64,000 nt of DNA from the NCBI RefSeq assembly GCF_043290135.1, contig NC_134702.1:191550491-191614490 (forward strand). The letters run 5' to 3'. Origin of the DNA: Rhipicephalus microplus. Its lineage: Eukaryota > Arthropoda > Arachnida > Ixodida > Ixodidae. Below the pieces are notes generated by a model. It ran no database searches, was not told the origin of the DNA, and worked only from the letters and a program-made list of their open reading frames with translations. Below, piece by piece: positions 19,708-29,690 of this stretch. The translations under genes were made by a program, and so were the position numbers. The stretch's first letter is position 1, and every line of letters starts with the position of its first letter.

Positions 19708-20967
19708 ATGGATCTCGAAAAGTTAGTCGCTCTTGGTGAGAAGATAGGTCTTTCGGGCGCCGAACAACGGAAGTTGGTCACCCTGAAGGAGAAAGAGAAA
19801 AAAGAGAGGGCCAAAGAAGAAAAAGCAGCTGAGTTGGAACGAGAGAGGTTGGTAGCTGAGAGGGCCAAGGAAGAAAAAACAGCTGAGTTGCAGCGAGAGA
19901 GGTTGGCAGCTGAGAGAGCAAAAGAAGAAAGAGAGCAGCAATTGAAGTTGGAGCTGGAGAGAGAAAAGTTGGCAGCTGAAAGGGCGAAGGAAGAAAGAGA
20001 GCAACAATTGAAGTTGGAGTTGGAGAGGGAAAAATTGGCAGCCGAAAGGGCGAGAGAAGAAAGAGAAGCGGAGATGGCTGAAAGGGAACGGCAGCGGCAG
20101 CACGAAATGGAACTCGAGCGGCTCCGCTTACAACAGCGAAGTGAAACTCCCGTCCAAGCTAGAGTTGAAAGCAGCGAACGGGAGGACCACGGATTCCGCT
20201 TGAACCCAAGCAAGCTGCTCGTAGCATTTGATGAAAAGAAGGACGACCTTGACGCGTACCTCCACAGATTCAAGACGATTGCAAGGAGCCAGAATTGGCC
20301 GGAACATCAATGGGCAACTGCTTTGAGTACCTGCTTCAGTGGTGAAGCGCTCAGTGTGTACGGCAGGCTGACGCCGACCGATGCAGCCAACTACGCAAAG
20401 GTGAAAGCTGCTTTGTTGAAGCGATTTAGATTTACTGTAGAAGGATTCCGGAACAGATTTCGGAAAGGAAAGCCAGCTGATGGTGAGACGGCTACGCAGT
20501 ATGCCTCCCGACTTTGCCATTATTTCGACAGATGGATTGAACTTTCAGGGACAGCGCAGGAGTACGATGAGCTTAGAGAGCTCCTCATTAGAGAGCAATT
20601 TCTTACTAGTTGCCACCCAAGCCTGTGGCTGTACTTGAAAGAGAGGAAGGCTGAGTCACTTGAAGGAATGCTTGAATTGGCTGATCAATTCTTGGAAGCG
20701 CAAGGTGGCACAAATTTGGCCAAAATCAAGAAGGAGTGTCTCGAAGATTCGAAAAGTTCGGCACCCGAACAAAAGAAGCGTGCACCGGAGAGTGTTCCGC
20801 GATGTTTTTTGTGTAACCGAGTGGGTCATCGCGCGAGCAACTGTCGTACTAACTACGGTAGTAAAATGTTTCAAGTGTGGTCAGACTGGGCACAAAGCAG
20901 ATGCTTGTCGGAACGGAGTGAGTCAAACTCACCAGGTATCCTGTGTGCAAGCGGCACCGAAATCTGA
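19708..20967 (+). CDS. Gag with coiled coil, SCAN-like capsid and CCHC knuckle
   Basis: Gag forms the virus-like particle that packages element RNA. I choose the ATG at 19708 (A at -3, G at +4; MDLEKLVALGEK) over an upstream ATG at 19675. Residues about 27-145 are a highly charged coiled coil made of repeats such as LAAERAKEEREQQLKLELER, two of them nearly identical 22-residue units. Residues about 160-245 form the capsid N-terminal part (DDLDAYLHRFKTIARSQNW). Residues about 247-332 are SCAN-like: FRNRFRKGK, YDELRELLIREQFLTSC, then ESLEGMLELADQFLE. A knuckle CFLCNRVGHRASNC sits at about 366-379. After it the frame runs off: the second knuckle is in the +2 frame. The minus-strand frame 19692-20273 is a shadow of the coiled coil. 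Confidence 0.85.
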   Translation: MDLEKLVALGEKIGLSGAEQRKLVTLKEKEKKERAKEEKAAELERERLVAERAKEEKTAELQRERLAAERAKEEREQQLKLELEREKLAAERAKEEREQQLKLELEREKLAAERAREEREAEMAERERQRQHEMELERLRLQQRSETPVQARVESSEREDHGFRLNPSKLLVAFDEKKDDLDAYLHRFKTIARSQNWPEHQWATALSTCFSGEALSVYGRLTPTDAANYAKVKAALLKRFRFTVEGFRNRFRKGKPADGETATQYASRLCHYFDRWIELSGTAQEYDELRELLIREQFLTSCHPSLWLYLKERKAESLEGMLELADQFLEAQGGTNLAKIKKECLEDSKSSAPEQKKRAPESVPRCFLCNRVGHRASNCRTNYGSKMFQVWSDWAQSRCLSERSESNSPGILCASGTEI

Positions 20968-21655
20968 TGATAATGCCGTCACTGATGGATTCGTAGAGTT
21001 GAAAAAAGGGGAGAAAATTCCTATTGTGGGTGCCGTAATGTCAAAACAGCGAACCGGTGTCACGAAGGGAATGCCAACGCGGCCTGGAAAAGTTGCGGGC
21101 AAAAAGGTTACGGTGTTACGAGATACCGGCAGTTCTACTGTTATCGTGCGGAGAAATTTGGTACGGGAAAGTGAGTTAACAGGCAAAACGAAACCAGTTT
21201 GCTTAATTGACCGTACAGTTCAGATGCTTCCCGAAGCAGAGATTAAGGTGGAAACCCCGTACTTCAATGGGAAGGTTACCGCTCTATGTATGACGACCCC
21301 CCTTTACGACCTTGTCATCGGAAACGTCGACGGGGCGCGAGGACCGAATGATTCAGAATGTTTGGGAGAAGACCCGAAGATAGAGCCCTCGCCAACACAG
21401 CGGCCGCGAGATACAAGGGAGGAGCATCTCGTGACGGATCTCACTAGAGCCCAAGGTGAAGCCGCGGCGCAAGAGACAGCGAAGGAGAAGACGATCGTGT
21501 CGAATAAGTTCACGTGCGGGGCAGCTGGACGTACGTCGGCACGACCCCAACCGACCGACAGTGTAATGGTGACGGAGTTGGCCAGCCAAGCCCAATGCCA
21601 TGACATGAACGAGCTGGTAAATAAACAGATAAGACCCGTTAACCGTTATGGCTAA
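20849..21655 (+). CDS. Second zinc knuckle and retroviral-type aspartic protease, shifted frame
   Basis: This frame overlaps the Gag end and carries the second knuckle CFKCGQTGHKADAC (20867-20908). A linker GFVELKKGEKIPIVGAV follows. Then comes the protease active site VLRDTGSSTVIV with Asp-Thr-Gly at 21122-21130, and the C-terminal protease block PLYDLVIGNVDGARGPND around 21300. The protease would cut Gag. After it a polar stretch rich in Glu, Thr and Gln ends at a stop at 21655 without any RT block. No ATG is needed if the frame is reached by frameshifting or if the shift is a recent one-base indel near 20845-20860; the frame is open upstream to 20660. Confidence 0.8.
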   Translation, partial: LTTVVKCFKCGQTGHKADACRNGVSQTHQVSCVQAAPKSDDNAVTDGFVELKKGEKIPIVGAVMSKQRTGVTKGMPTRPGKVAGKKVTVLRDTGSSTVIVRRNLVRESELTGKTKPVCLIDRTVQMLPEAEIKVETPYFNGKVTALCMTTPLYDLVIGNVDGARGPNDSECLGEDPKIEPSPTQRPRDTREEHLVTDLTRAQGEAAAQETAKEKTIVSNKFTCGAAGRTSARPQPTDSVMVTELASQAQCHDMNELVNKQIRPVNRYG

Positions 21656-22190
21656 GACCCGTTATGGCCCGTTAACGGTGTCGGAAGTGACAACGATGGC
21701 TGAGACGCCGCCTCAGATATCGTCGTTGGAAAGGGCTCGCCGAAAAAGAACGAGGAAAAATAAGAAGAGATCGAGCGAGCACCACAAGAAAGAGCGCAAG
21801 TGCTGTCAAAGTACACAGGATAGGTGCTGAGGTCGAATCAGAATGTGTTTGGCAGTGCTGAGTGCCATATGTTGTGTTAATGTTGTGTTATCCTGTGTCA
21901 CAAGTGTCGAGGTGTCTGTGCTGTGATGTGATGTATAGTGTTGTATAATTGTTGTAATGAGAGAACTTTGTACGTTTGTATTGTTTGGAATGAGTGATGA
22001 AGTGTTGTAGTCATGTACCTGTGGGTATATTTCATGTGTTGTGTAATTGAATTACAATGTACAATTGTATTGAGTGAACTATTGTGAATGTGACGTGTCA
22101 TAAGCGACGGACTATGTTACAGTCTTTGAGTGTGTGGGGACTGTTCGCGCTCGTTTGTGTGGTTCTGAATATTATGAGATAATGTTCTTA
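21656..22190 (+). other. Non-coding internal region where pol is missing
   Basis: T/G-rich DNA full of stops in all plus frames. A typical gypsy element would have about 2.5-3 kb of RT, RNase H and integrase at this place. No trace of those motifs is visible. Confidence 0.7.
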
Positions 22191-22203
22191 AAGTGGGGGG
22201 CAG
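22191..22203 (+). other. Polypurine tract
   Basis: AAGTGGGGGGCAG immediately precedes the 3' LTR and would prime plus-strand synthesis. Confidence 0.8.
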
Positions 22204-23360
22204 TGTCACAGAACGAGCGCTAAAAATGGGCGCGCCGCAAAATTCTTGCGATAACGGGCGGGAGAAACGCCGCCAGGTCAAAAGAAAAAAAAAGAAAGCA
22301 AACGTCCAAGGCTCCCCGTGCGCGCGCTCTCCCCTCGGAAGCGTGGCTTCGCCGACGAACCTCCTCACACCACATCGGCGGCCCAGCAAGCCCGCGATAT
22401 TTCTAGAACGAAGGAGGCGTGGCCACGCCGAGTTGAGTCATCCGACGTGGAGGGCAGTCGAACCGTCTCGCCTCTCCCCAGCCTTCGCTGCGTATCGCGC
22501 CAACGAAATGACGAGAACCTTCAGGAATCTCCCGCGGAAGGTATTTAATCGAGCGGCCAAGACGAGAGAGCAGGAGAAGACGGAAGTTAGCGCAAGAGCG
22601 CGTAGGGTATACCGCCGTGTAGTCGGCGAAGGTTTTGTCTGTAGAGACAAAGCAGGAGAAGAAGATGATTTCCACCTGATGGGTGACGACTCGAGCTACC
22701 GGCGAGAGTGTGTGTTTACCGCTACTGAGCGAAGACACGTGGCAACAGCTGCGTGTGTGACGCCGACGTATTTCCGCCGAAGAAGTTCGAAGCTTGGAAA
22801 GTGGCCATTTGAAGACGCGAGGTTTCCTGAAAGAGAAACTTCGGCGAGGTTTCCTGGAAGAGAAACTTCAGGGGGCAGCGGAACGACAACAACGCTGGAC
22901 TTTGAGTGAGTGATTCTCGGAAGAGTATCATTTACACTTTTGTTCCAAGGACTTTGGACTGAATAGGTTTTCTATCTCTTTAGTCTTTAAGTGTCTTGGT
23001 TGTTCAATGCATGCGACTGCATTGTAGTGTGTATTGTTGTCTGTGTCCGTTGTTTCGAGTGTGGCTGATTGTACTGTGTAGTACGTTGTTTGATTGGTGA
23101 CATATTGTCCTCAGCTATTGTGGAGTGAGCATATTTGTGTATTGTTTTTCTGATCTGCCATAATTGAGAATATAATTTTGTTTGTTTATCAACTCTCGGC
23201 TCTGACTTGTTCTTTGGGCCACAGCCGGCGTCTGCTGGCGCGCCAATAAGGACCACTTCTAAATTGTCCACGCTTTCGTGGTGCGGTTCGGGGGGCCGAT
23301 ACTTCGGCCCTTGGAATTAGCCCAGCGATCGCCTCCCTAATTAACGGGACCTGTGTGACA
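22204..23360 (+). repeat. 3' LTR, 1157 bp
   Basis: Same start and end as 18350-19505, one base longer (an A in an A-run). By eye about 25-30 substitutions separate the two. Confidence 0.95.
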
Positions 23361-23365
23361 GGCAC
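23361..23365 (+). repeat. Target-site duplication, right copy (GGCAC)
   Basis: Identical to 18345-18349. Confidence 0.85.
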
Positions 23366-23379
23366 CCTCTATTTCTGGG

Positions 23380-24035
23380 AACCATGTGCCACCGACGGCA
23401 GCAGGGAATGGTGTAATCGGTGGGCTGAATGGAGGCTGCCAGGATTGATCAGGGAATGTCTGCAGGATACGTGGTACCACTCACAATGACGCAGGGGAAA
23501 CTTGAAGTCATTGGCCTCGGAAGCGGGCGGCTTGTGGTACCATAGCAAGTAAGCACCGCAACGCAGAGAGCATCCTATGACGGCGGGCTAGGTGTAGATT
23601 CGACTGCGAGGTGACGCAGCTCCACTGGTAGGGCATCGAGTAGAATGACGAGCATAAGCGGCTGGTCCGTGTCGGCATTCCCCACGTGAACGGCGTCAAG
23701 CTACATGAACCATACTTTAGGGTAGGCTGGGTGGAACACCAGCACTGGCAGTCAGAGTCGCGGAAACATTTCAACGGGCAGCTCGTCGAAGGGTGCGTTT
23801 TCGAGGTCACCACTTGTAGCGAGAGGCCGGGAGACGTGTGGGATCCTGCCACTTTATTCTTCAAGGTCAAAGCGCAGCGGCGACGGTGCCTGCATCCTAG
23901 CAGCCAGGCGCGAGGACTTATTCTGTGTCCTAGCACTCGTCTCGAGGTCCGAGCAAGAGCAGCTCGAGAGGCATAGTGCTGTGAATAAATAATAATGATG
24001 ATGAGGACGAAGGTGCTTCAAATATATAGATAGTT
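23380..24035 (-). mobile_element. Ty3/gypsy LTR, primer site and Gag N-terminus fragment
   Basis: On the minus strand an LTR (about 24035 to 23815) with AATAAA at about 23860 ends CTCGCTACA. It is followed by TGGTGACC, a TGG-type primer site. Next, coding-like sequence reads FDELPVEMFPRL, then in shifted frames WFM and QLDAVHV, and DQPLMLVILLDALPVELRHL. This matches the start of a gypsy Gag (Trp-Phe block and ALPxE block). Everything after about 23580 fades. The LTR element at 18350-23360 inserted nearby and its right target copy lies at the edge of this fragment. A second copy of the LTR is at 13862-14075. Confidence 0.6.
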
Positions 24036-24215
24036 AGAGAGATCGATAGATAGATAGGTATATATATATATATATATATAAATATAGAGAGAGAGAGAGA
24101 GAGAGATAGATAGATAGATGGATAGATAAATAGATAGATGGATAGATAGATAGAAAGATAGATAGATAAATGAATAGATAGATAGTTAGATAGATATATA
24201 GATAGAAAGAAAGAA
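24036..24215 (+). repeat. GATA/TA/GA microsatellite
   Basis: Mixed GATA, TATA and GAGA units. Frames of Ile/Tyr/Ser across it are artefacts. Confidence 0.9.
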
Positions 24216-24489
24216 ACGCTCACATGGTAGAAAAGCAATGTAACAAAAAGGCGCCACACAATGCGAACGCAAGCGTCGTTCAATGCTTCCAAGCTATTAC
24301 GAATGGCGCAGCAAGACTCGCACATAATCATCAGCCCCCGCACATGTAAAATGCACATGACTTAGAAATGTGTAGTATCTACCACGCATGCTCGCATAAT
24401 GGCAAATATTTACGTGATTCATGAATATTGGCGTAGTTGCTACCTCCCGAGTGTACGTTCAGTATTTTCAAAGCATCGTGTTGAGATAT
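24216..24489. other. Unassigned spacer
   Basis: Nothing recognised. Confidence 0.25.
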
Positions 24490-24652
24490 TGTTACGTATA
24501 ATAGCAAGCGAGGAGATAGATGGAGAACGACGTGAGCAGCACGAGCCGCAAGCAGCCCCTCTTTTTCCAATAACGACGACAGAAGGACGCCCCTCTTGTG
24601 TGGTGCGAATACAACCTTGCCTTGTCTTGCCTCGCCTTGGGTGTGTGTTACA
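24490..24652 (+). repeat. Candidate short LTR of a gypsy remnant
   Basis: Begins TGTTACGTATAATAGC and ends GTGTGTGTTACA, TG...CA, 163 bp, with GCGAATACAACCTTG before the end. The size is similar to the 145-bp LTR at 8568. A gag remnant follows at 24988. No second LTR is visible, so the call depends on position and ends only. Confidence 0.45.
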
Positions 24653-24987
24653 GATTCCAGGCTCTACTTTTTCTTCGCCTATTCTCGTTTCAAGCAATTA
24701 TTCTTTTTTAATCTCTCTAAGATATTTTGTTGATTGAGGTGCAAGACTTCTACGACTGGCACTCAAGACTCCTCCACGGCCCTGCACTTCGGCTCCGACA
24801 TAGCAACCCGTTCGTGCAGTGAATCCTCCTTTATACCACTACAGTCACCGATCATGAGGCTTTCGTCTCGAAGCGATTCCCCTGCAACAACTCCAAGAAA
24901 GCACTCTGTTTGGATAAACGGCCAGTGCAGGTGCTCTAAAGCTGACCGTTCAGCAGCCTCAGATTCCCTAGATATTCCACGGTGAGG

Positions 24988-25460
24988 TTTACGAAGACGT
25001 CGAAGACTGGTTAGCTTTGTATAGGCGAGTAGCCAAGGCAGACTATTGAACCGTCTAACAAATGCTTTTATCCATTTACTTTGCTTTAGTGCACAGCGCT
25101 CGCAGTTGGTACGTGAACCACAAGGCAACACTGTCTTCATGGGATGAATTGTGGCAGCAGCTTCTCAGCACCATTCCAGACAAGGACCGCCGTACTTTTT
25201 CTCACTAACACATCAAGTTGCGCTTCCAGAAGCCATTACGGAGTGTCGCCATGTTTGTGGAGGACATAAATCACCTATTTCGACAAAATGATTGCTCGAT
25301 GCCTAAACTCAACAAACTCCGACATTATATGCGAGTCGTCAAATAACGCCTGTTTGGTGATCGTCTTCGCAACCTGCCGACATGCTTTGCGGAATTTATC
25401 AAAAGAGGCTGCAACTATCGAGCAAGCGCTAGAGCATTGCTGCCGCTATTCCTCATCATC
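24988..25460 (+). pseudogene. Ty3/gypsy Gag remnant with stops
   Basis: One reading frame holds VYEDVEDWLALYRRVAKADY, then ARSWYVNHKATLSSWDELWQ, SVAMFVEDINHLFRQND and MPKLNKLRHYMRVVK, broken by several stop codons (TGA, TAA, TAA, TAA). After a shift, LPTCFAEFIK ends it. These blocks are the capsid of a gypsy Gag family (W-x5-F and FVEDxxxLFRxxDxxM). No zinc knuckle, protease or pol follows. Decay by point stops with little frame shifting is notable. Confidence 0.65.
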
Positions 25461-25604
25461 AGTCTAGAATGCCCACTGCAGGTAAGACCACTTCCATGAT
25501 GATCGGTCAACCAATTCACTCTTGCGTTTTCTGCGGTCACGTTATACCTTCGACCTTTCGATTCCCACCGTCCCACCTGACTTTCTGTCTACATTTCGTG
25601 CGCT

Positions 25605-26140
25605 TGCTTCCTCCTTAGTTCGTTACTTGAGATACTCATGAAGGTAATGTCATTAGCGAATTGCAGAAATAGCGCCTAACTCTTCCCAATCTAGAGCCCT
25701 GAATATATGCTCTAAACGCACGGTGAATAGCATTGTAGAGATCGTGTCTCCCTGCCCTACGTCCTTTTTTTATTGGGATTATGTTACTTCCTTAATGGAG
25801 AACTATGGTGACTGTGGATCTACTGTAGATTTTTTCCAGTAAGCTTATATAAGATTCATCGATACCCTGATTCCGTAGTGCCTGCATCATTGCTGATATC
25901 TCTACTGGGTCATACGCCTTCTCGTAATTTATGATGGTAATGTATAGGGGTTGGTTTTATTTAACGCATTTCTATGTCACCTGATTGATGGTGGAATGTG
26001 GTCTATTCTGGAGTAAGTTTTAAAAAATCCTCCTTGGTCTTTTGCTTGATTGAAGTTTAGTGTATCCTAATTCTATTATCTCCTATTTTCGGAAATAGTT
26101 TGTAGAGAACGGAGAGTAAACTGATCGGTGACTAATTCAT
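25605..26140 (-). pseudogene. RTE-clade LINE reverse transcriptase fragment
   Basis: The minus strand reads, across several frames, SPISLLSVLYKLFPKI, a damaged Q-x-GF region, INYEKAYDPVEISAMMQALR (motif A), NQGIDESYISLLEKIYSRST, IPIKKG, then LEHIFRALDWEELGA and finally FANDITFMSISSNELRR. The catalytic box is ANDI instead of ADDI. The wording is that of RTE/BovB elements. Flanks do not contain its endonuclease. It is an old 5'- and 3'-truncated copy. Confidence 0.7.
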
Positions 26141-26576
26141 GTCCTCGACGTGTTCTTTTGTTGCCGACATATCGACTGACCAAACGAAATATCCATTGAT
26201 AAGTGGGGAGGGGGTTGCTATTTTTCGTTTGGGAACCGGAAGAAAGTTTCTAGTTCACGCCGCAACAGTCCCTCACCTAGGAGTACACGTTACGAGTGGT
26301 GCGCTGGAAAGCTGGGAAGGGGGAACAGAAGTAAAGGAATAGAGTGGAGAGAGGAGGTTGGGAAGGCAACAAAAAAAAGAAAACGGCTAAAAACATGAGA
26401 GAAAAAATTCTCCCCATGTCTGCATGCTTCACTGCAAATGTCATCGAAAGGCGATGGTCTTGTGTGTGAAGAGAGTGAACAAAACGTTTATTTGATGTTC
26501 TGCACGAGAAAATCGGTGAATTGTGTTCCAGAAGAGCGGCGTTAGAGAGTCGCAATCTGTGCAGCGAAAGCGAATG
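26141..26576. other. Unassigned
   Basis: A minus-strand open frame (26277-26768) covers it but has no known motif and overlaps repeat B. Confidence 0.25.
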
Positions 26577-26979
26577 AGTGCATCGAGGCACGTTAGACAC
26601 GAGTGCTATCTGACAGTTATCTTCGAAAACGAGCGTAGGCGTGCGCGACCACGGAGAAAGATGCATGCCTGTCTCGGAGGTGAAAACGTGTAGAACACAA
26701 AGCGACAGGCAGATGCCACCACCGTGTCGCCTTTGCAAAGTGATGGAAACACTTGCCTTTTTGAGCATCGCGTCGTCCTGTCCGCGTAGCGTGATAAACG
26801 TTACTGTCCTTAGAATTACTTATGTGTGCCGCCTCTAGTATAAAGGCGCACATGCGAAACATCTACGTGTTGCAATGGTTAGTACGTGGAGGTTTGTTGT
26901 TGTTAGGATGGGGTCTGCGATTTGGAGTATCGCTTGATACCGTTTGGAGTATTGTTGCAGTGGACAAACAGAGAAGTGT

Positions 26980-27017
<38 letters not shown>

Positions 27018-27060
27018 CAAAATTTTGGCGTCGAATGTCCCAAAAAGACTATCGCGTTAA
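26577..27060 (+). repeat. Dispersed repeat family B, copy 2
   Basis: Shares GCATCGAGGCACGTTAGACA, GTGCTATCTGACAG, TGTCTCGGAGGT, GGAAACACTTGCC, CTTAGAATTACTTATGTGTG and the ACAGACAGACAGAC run ending CCAAAATTTTGGCGTCGAATG with 11930-12460, in the same order. It is slightly shorter than copy 1. No coding signal. Confidence 0.65.
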
Positions 27061-29110
27061 AAAAGTGAATATAAGCAGCACCGACCAGAAGAGCGGCAGT
27101 GTAAGCAGCTGAAGTTATTTCAAGTGCAGCCACGTTGCACGTTGTCTTTATCGTTGACTCAGACACGCTGGACACCGGGAACACTGGAGAGCTTCGTGGA
27201 AATCGCATCTCTTGTCTGGCCAAAAAAGCTATTTTCGCGGCGATTTGGTTCATAGAGAACAGTAATGGTTGCACAATCAGGCGCTTTTACTGCTTTTGGT
27301 TAGCCCCCAGAACGTCAAGTTGGTGGTGCCGACGTATGGGTTTTTCCTGGTGCGAGTCGCGCTATTTTAGCTCGTCGGCGCAGCGGTTTTTCGAGAGTTG
27401 GCGTGTCTGCTCTGACGGCTTGCAGTTAGGGTTATCTGCGTGAGCTCATCTGCATTTGGTTTAGACATTGTGGAAGCTCTGCACAACAACACGAGGGCTG
27501 TAGCCCTCAGGATTTTCTTAATGATTTCGAGAATGCAAGAACATTACCCACCTCGTCTCACCGCTGGGGTCGCCGATCACGTAAGTATTAGCTGAGATTG
27601 TAAGTGACAAAATGAAGCGCTGACATGAAGAACCAGACGTTTGGAGCTTATAGAACCACTAGGCCGGTCATTCCACCAAATCACGTTGAGTTACCTGGGC
27701 GTTTCTGGCGTCGGCTTCCAAAAATATATGAACCGCCGTAGCTACTAACTGTGTCACCCACAACGCACACGCGAGGACTTCAGACAAAAGCAGTGCTACT
27801 GAGAAAGCTAAGCTCATCACTCCTACGAACATCATCTGGCGTATTGGCACGCCACAGCTCCTCATCAGCAACAGCATTGTGGCGCTTACTGTTCTCCAAA
27901 TCAGGTGTTCTTGGCATACAGCCAAACAAGCCGCCGCTGTCCGATCGCTCCCAAATCAATAGACTTCTGCTAAAGTACGTACCAGTGTGGCGTCACTGAC
28001 GCATATGCATGACGGCAGTTGGCAAAAAATTTCTGCTAGTGCTGCTGCGTGGTGAAGTGGCTTAGTGAACCGTGGAAAATTTCTTTTTTTGAAGCCTAAA
28101 TTTCAGCTCATTGTGGCAAGACTGGATGAGGTAGGTGCAGGCGAACCTCTAGGTGTGTGACAAACTGCGTCATAAAGTACTTGCCTTGCTGACTGACTGT
28201 TGATCCTAAAGAAATAAACACACAGGGCGTGCTATGCGAGGAACAGCAGCATCGTTTTTTAACATGTGTGGTGTTTATTGTAGCATGTAGTGTGCGTTGA
28301 AAGGCATCGGCAATATTGATTCACATCTACGGACACCGAAACTGTGAATATTTTGTGTTGTATACTGTGCGAATAACGATACCTCTCGTTAGTGAAAACA
28401 TTGGCACTCGTTACGAACCAGTGGCAGTAACCGGCCGTTGACTAATCTTCACGTTTTGACATTTTAAACAAGGTAGAAATACATTTGGAGCAATTACCTG
28501 CGGGTGTATACTTTTCTGCGCTTGCACTGCATGCAAAAAAAAAGAGTGGATTATCATTGGGTTCTAAGACACAACTGCGCATGAGCTGTTAGCATCTTTT
28601 AACATTGCCGAAGCTGCACATACGCTAAGCAATGGCTGACAGGCCGAGCCGATAAATGTACAACTTGTTTTATCGGAGACTTAACACAAATAAAAACAGC
28701 AGAGATTCTTGTTTCCCACACACTTCGTACCATTACGGATCAATTTTCATGAATTAACAATGCGCATTACAAGCAGGGCATCAGGTTTACGAAAATACAG
28801 GAGGCATGCAAACAAGTTGCAGATTTAGACACGGGTAAGTAACGGCGCAACAGTTCTTTTTAATAACTAAGATATCAGGTTTAAAATAACACATTGTATT
28901 AGTGGGTTCTAAAAATGCCATAGAATAGACTTTCACGTTAGCTTTCATGGGGCTTTGGTAAGCTAAGCCTAAAACACAGCAAAATATGTGCCTTGTTTTT
29001 TTCTTCCCATCTTAGATCACAACTTTTCATTGTTAGTGAGGATCTTACTCGTGACCTCGCGCACACTATCTCGAAATCCTGCTTTCGCCAATTTTATACC
29101 TGATTACACT
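27061..29110. other. Unassigned AT-rich DNA, about 2 kb
   Basis: No coding family seen. The minus frame 27668-27925 is hydrophobic but has no motif. Confidence 0.3.
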
Positions 29111-29124
29111 GCACTGCACATGAA

Positions 29125-29690
29125 TGGAATGAAAAAACTTCATTTCAGTTCTGCAAGACGTGCCTAGCTCGTAGAGGGTGTCTCCCGCGTAGGGACCGAC
29201 ACGGAGTACCTGGTGGCTGCTTCGTGGGCCTGCTGGACGGCCCAGTACTGGTCTGCGAGAAGTGAGCTCCTGAGGGACTCCTCCTACTTGTGTGAGGTAG
29301 ATTCCGAAGGAGTGTTTTACACTCCCAAAGCATGTGTGCGAGTGTCACCATGTATCCACACGAGGGGCATGTGTCACTGGGGTATGCATCGGGATAATAA
29401 ACGTGAAGCGTGGCAAAGTTTGGGTACGTTTTTGTCTGCAACCAGCGTTGGGTTAATGCTTGTGGTCATTTAAGTTTTGGATGTGGGGGTGGAAAATGCG
29501 GCGTTCAAGGCAAAAGTGCTTTGTCATGTGAATGTACGTCATGGGTGCATCCCGTTTGGTCTTTAACTCTCTAATATGGGGTTGTCCTGTGGTGGTGCGC
29601 TCGGTAAGTGCACGCGGTGCATCATGGGCGATCTCGATGTGGTTGGATAGGGCACTCGGCACAGGCCGAGAGGGGCCTGCACGTGTCACG
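29125..29690 (-). pseudogene. I-type LINE C-terminus and 3' end
   Basis: Minus strand 29689-29453 holds FCLERRIFHPHIQNLN. After a shift, LQTKTYPNFATLHVYYPDAY begins the next stretch (29441-29145), with the finger CPSCGYMVTLAHMLWEC. A further shift then gives SSLLADQYWAVQQAHEAATR at about 29240. These are the final domains of an I-type LINE. The 3' end GAAATGAAGTTTTTTCATTC lies near 29135. RT and everything upstream is missing. Confidence 0.7.

Larger units (their letters stand above)
18350..23360 (+). mobile_element. Complete non-autonomous LTR retroelement (Gag-protease only)
   Basis: A 5.0-kb unit with two long LTRs, a primer-binding site, one Gag ORF, a protease frame, a G-rich polypurine tract and a 5-bp target duplication. 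RT, RNase H and integrase are absent: only about 550 bp of non-coding DNA lies between the protease frame and the 3' LTR. The Gag has a SCAN-like capsid segment, which places it with Gmr1-like or related Ty3/gypsy elements, because the SCAN domain has been proposed to derive from such a capsid. LTR similarity (about 25-30 differences by eye) suggests a fairly recent insertion. It would need pol supplied by an intact relative. Confidence 0.9.

Noticed and set aside
19692..20273. 193-codon minus-strand ORF, Ser/Leu/Cys-rich
   Set aside because: It is the antisense shadow of the repetitive charged coiled coil of Gag.
26277..26768. 163-codon minus-strand ORF
   Set aside because: No known motif, overlaps dispersed repeat B whose other copy does not keep this frame.
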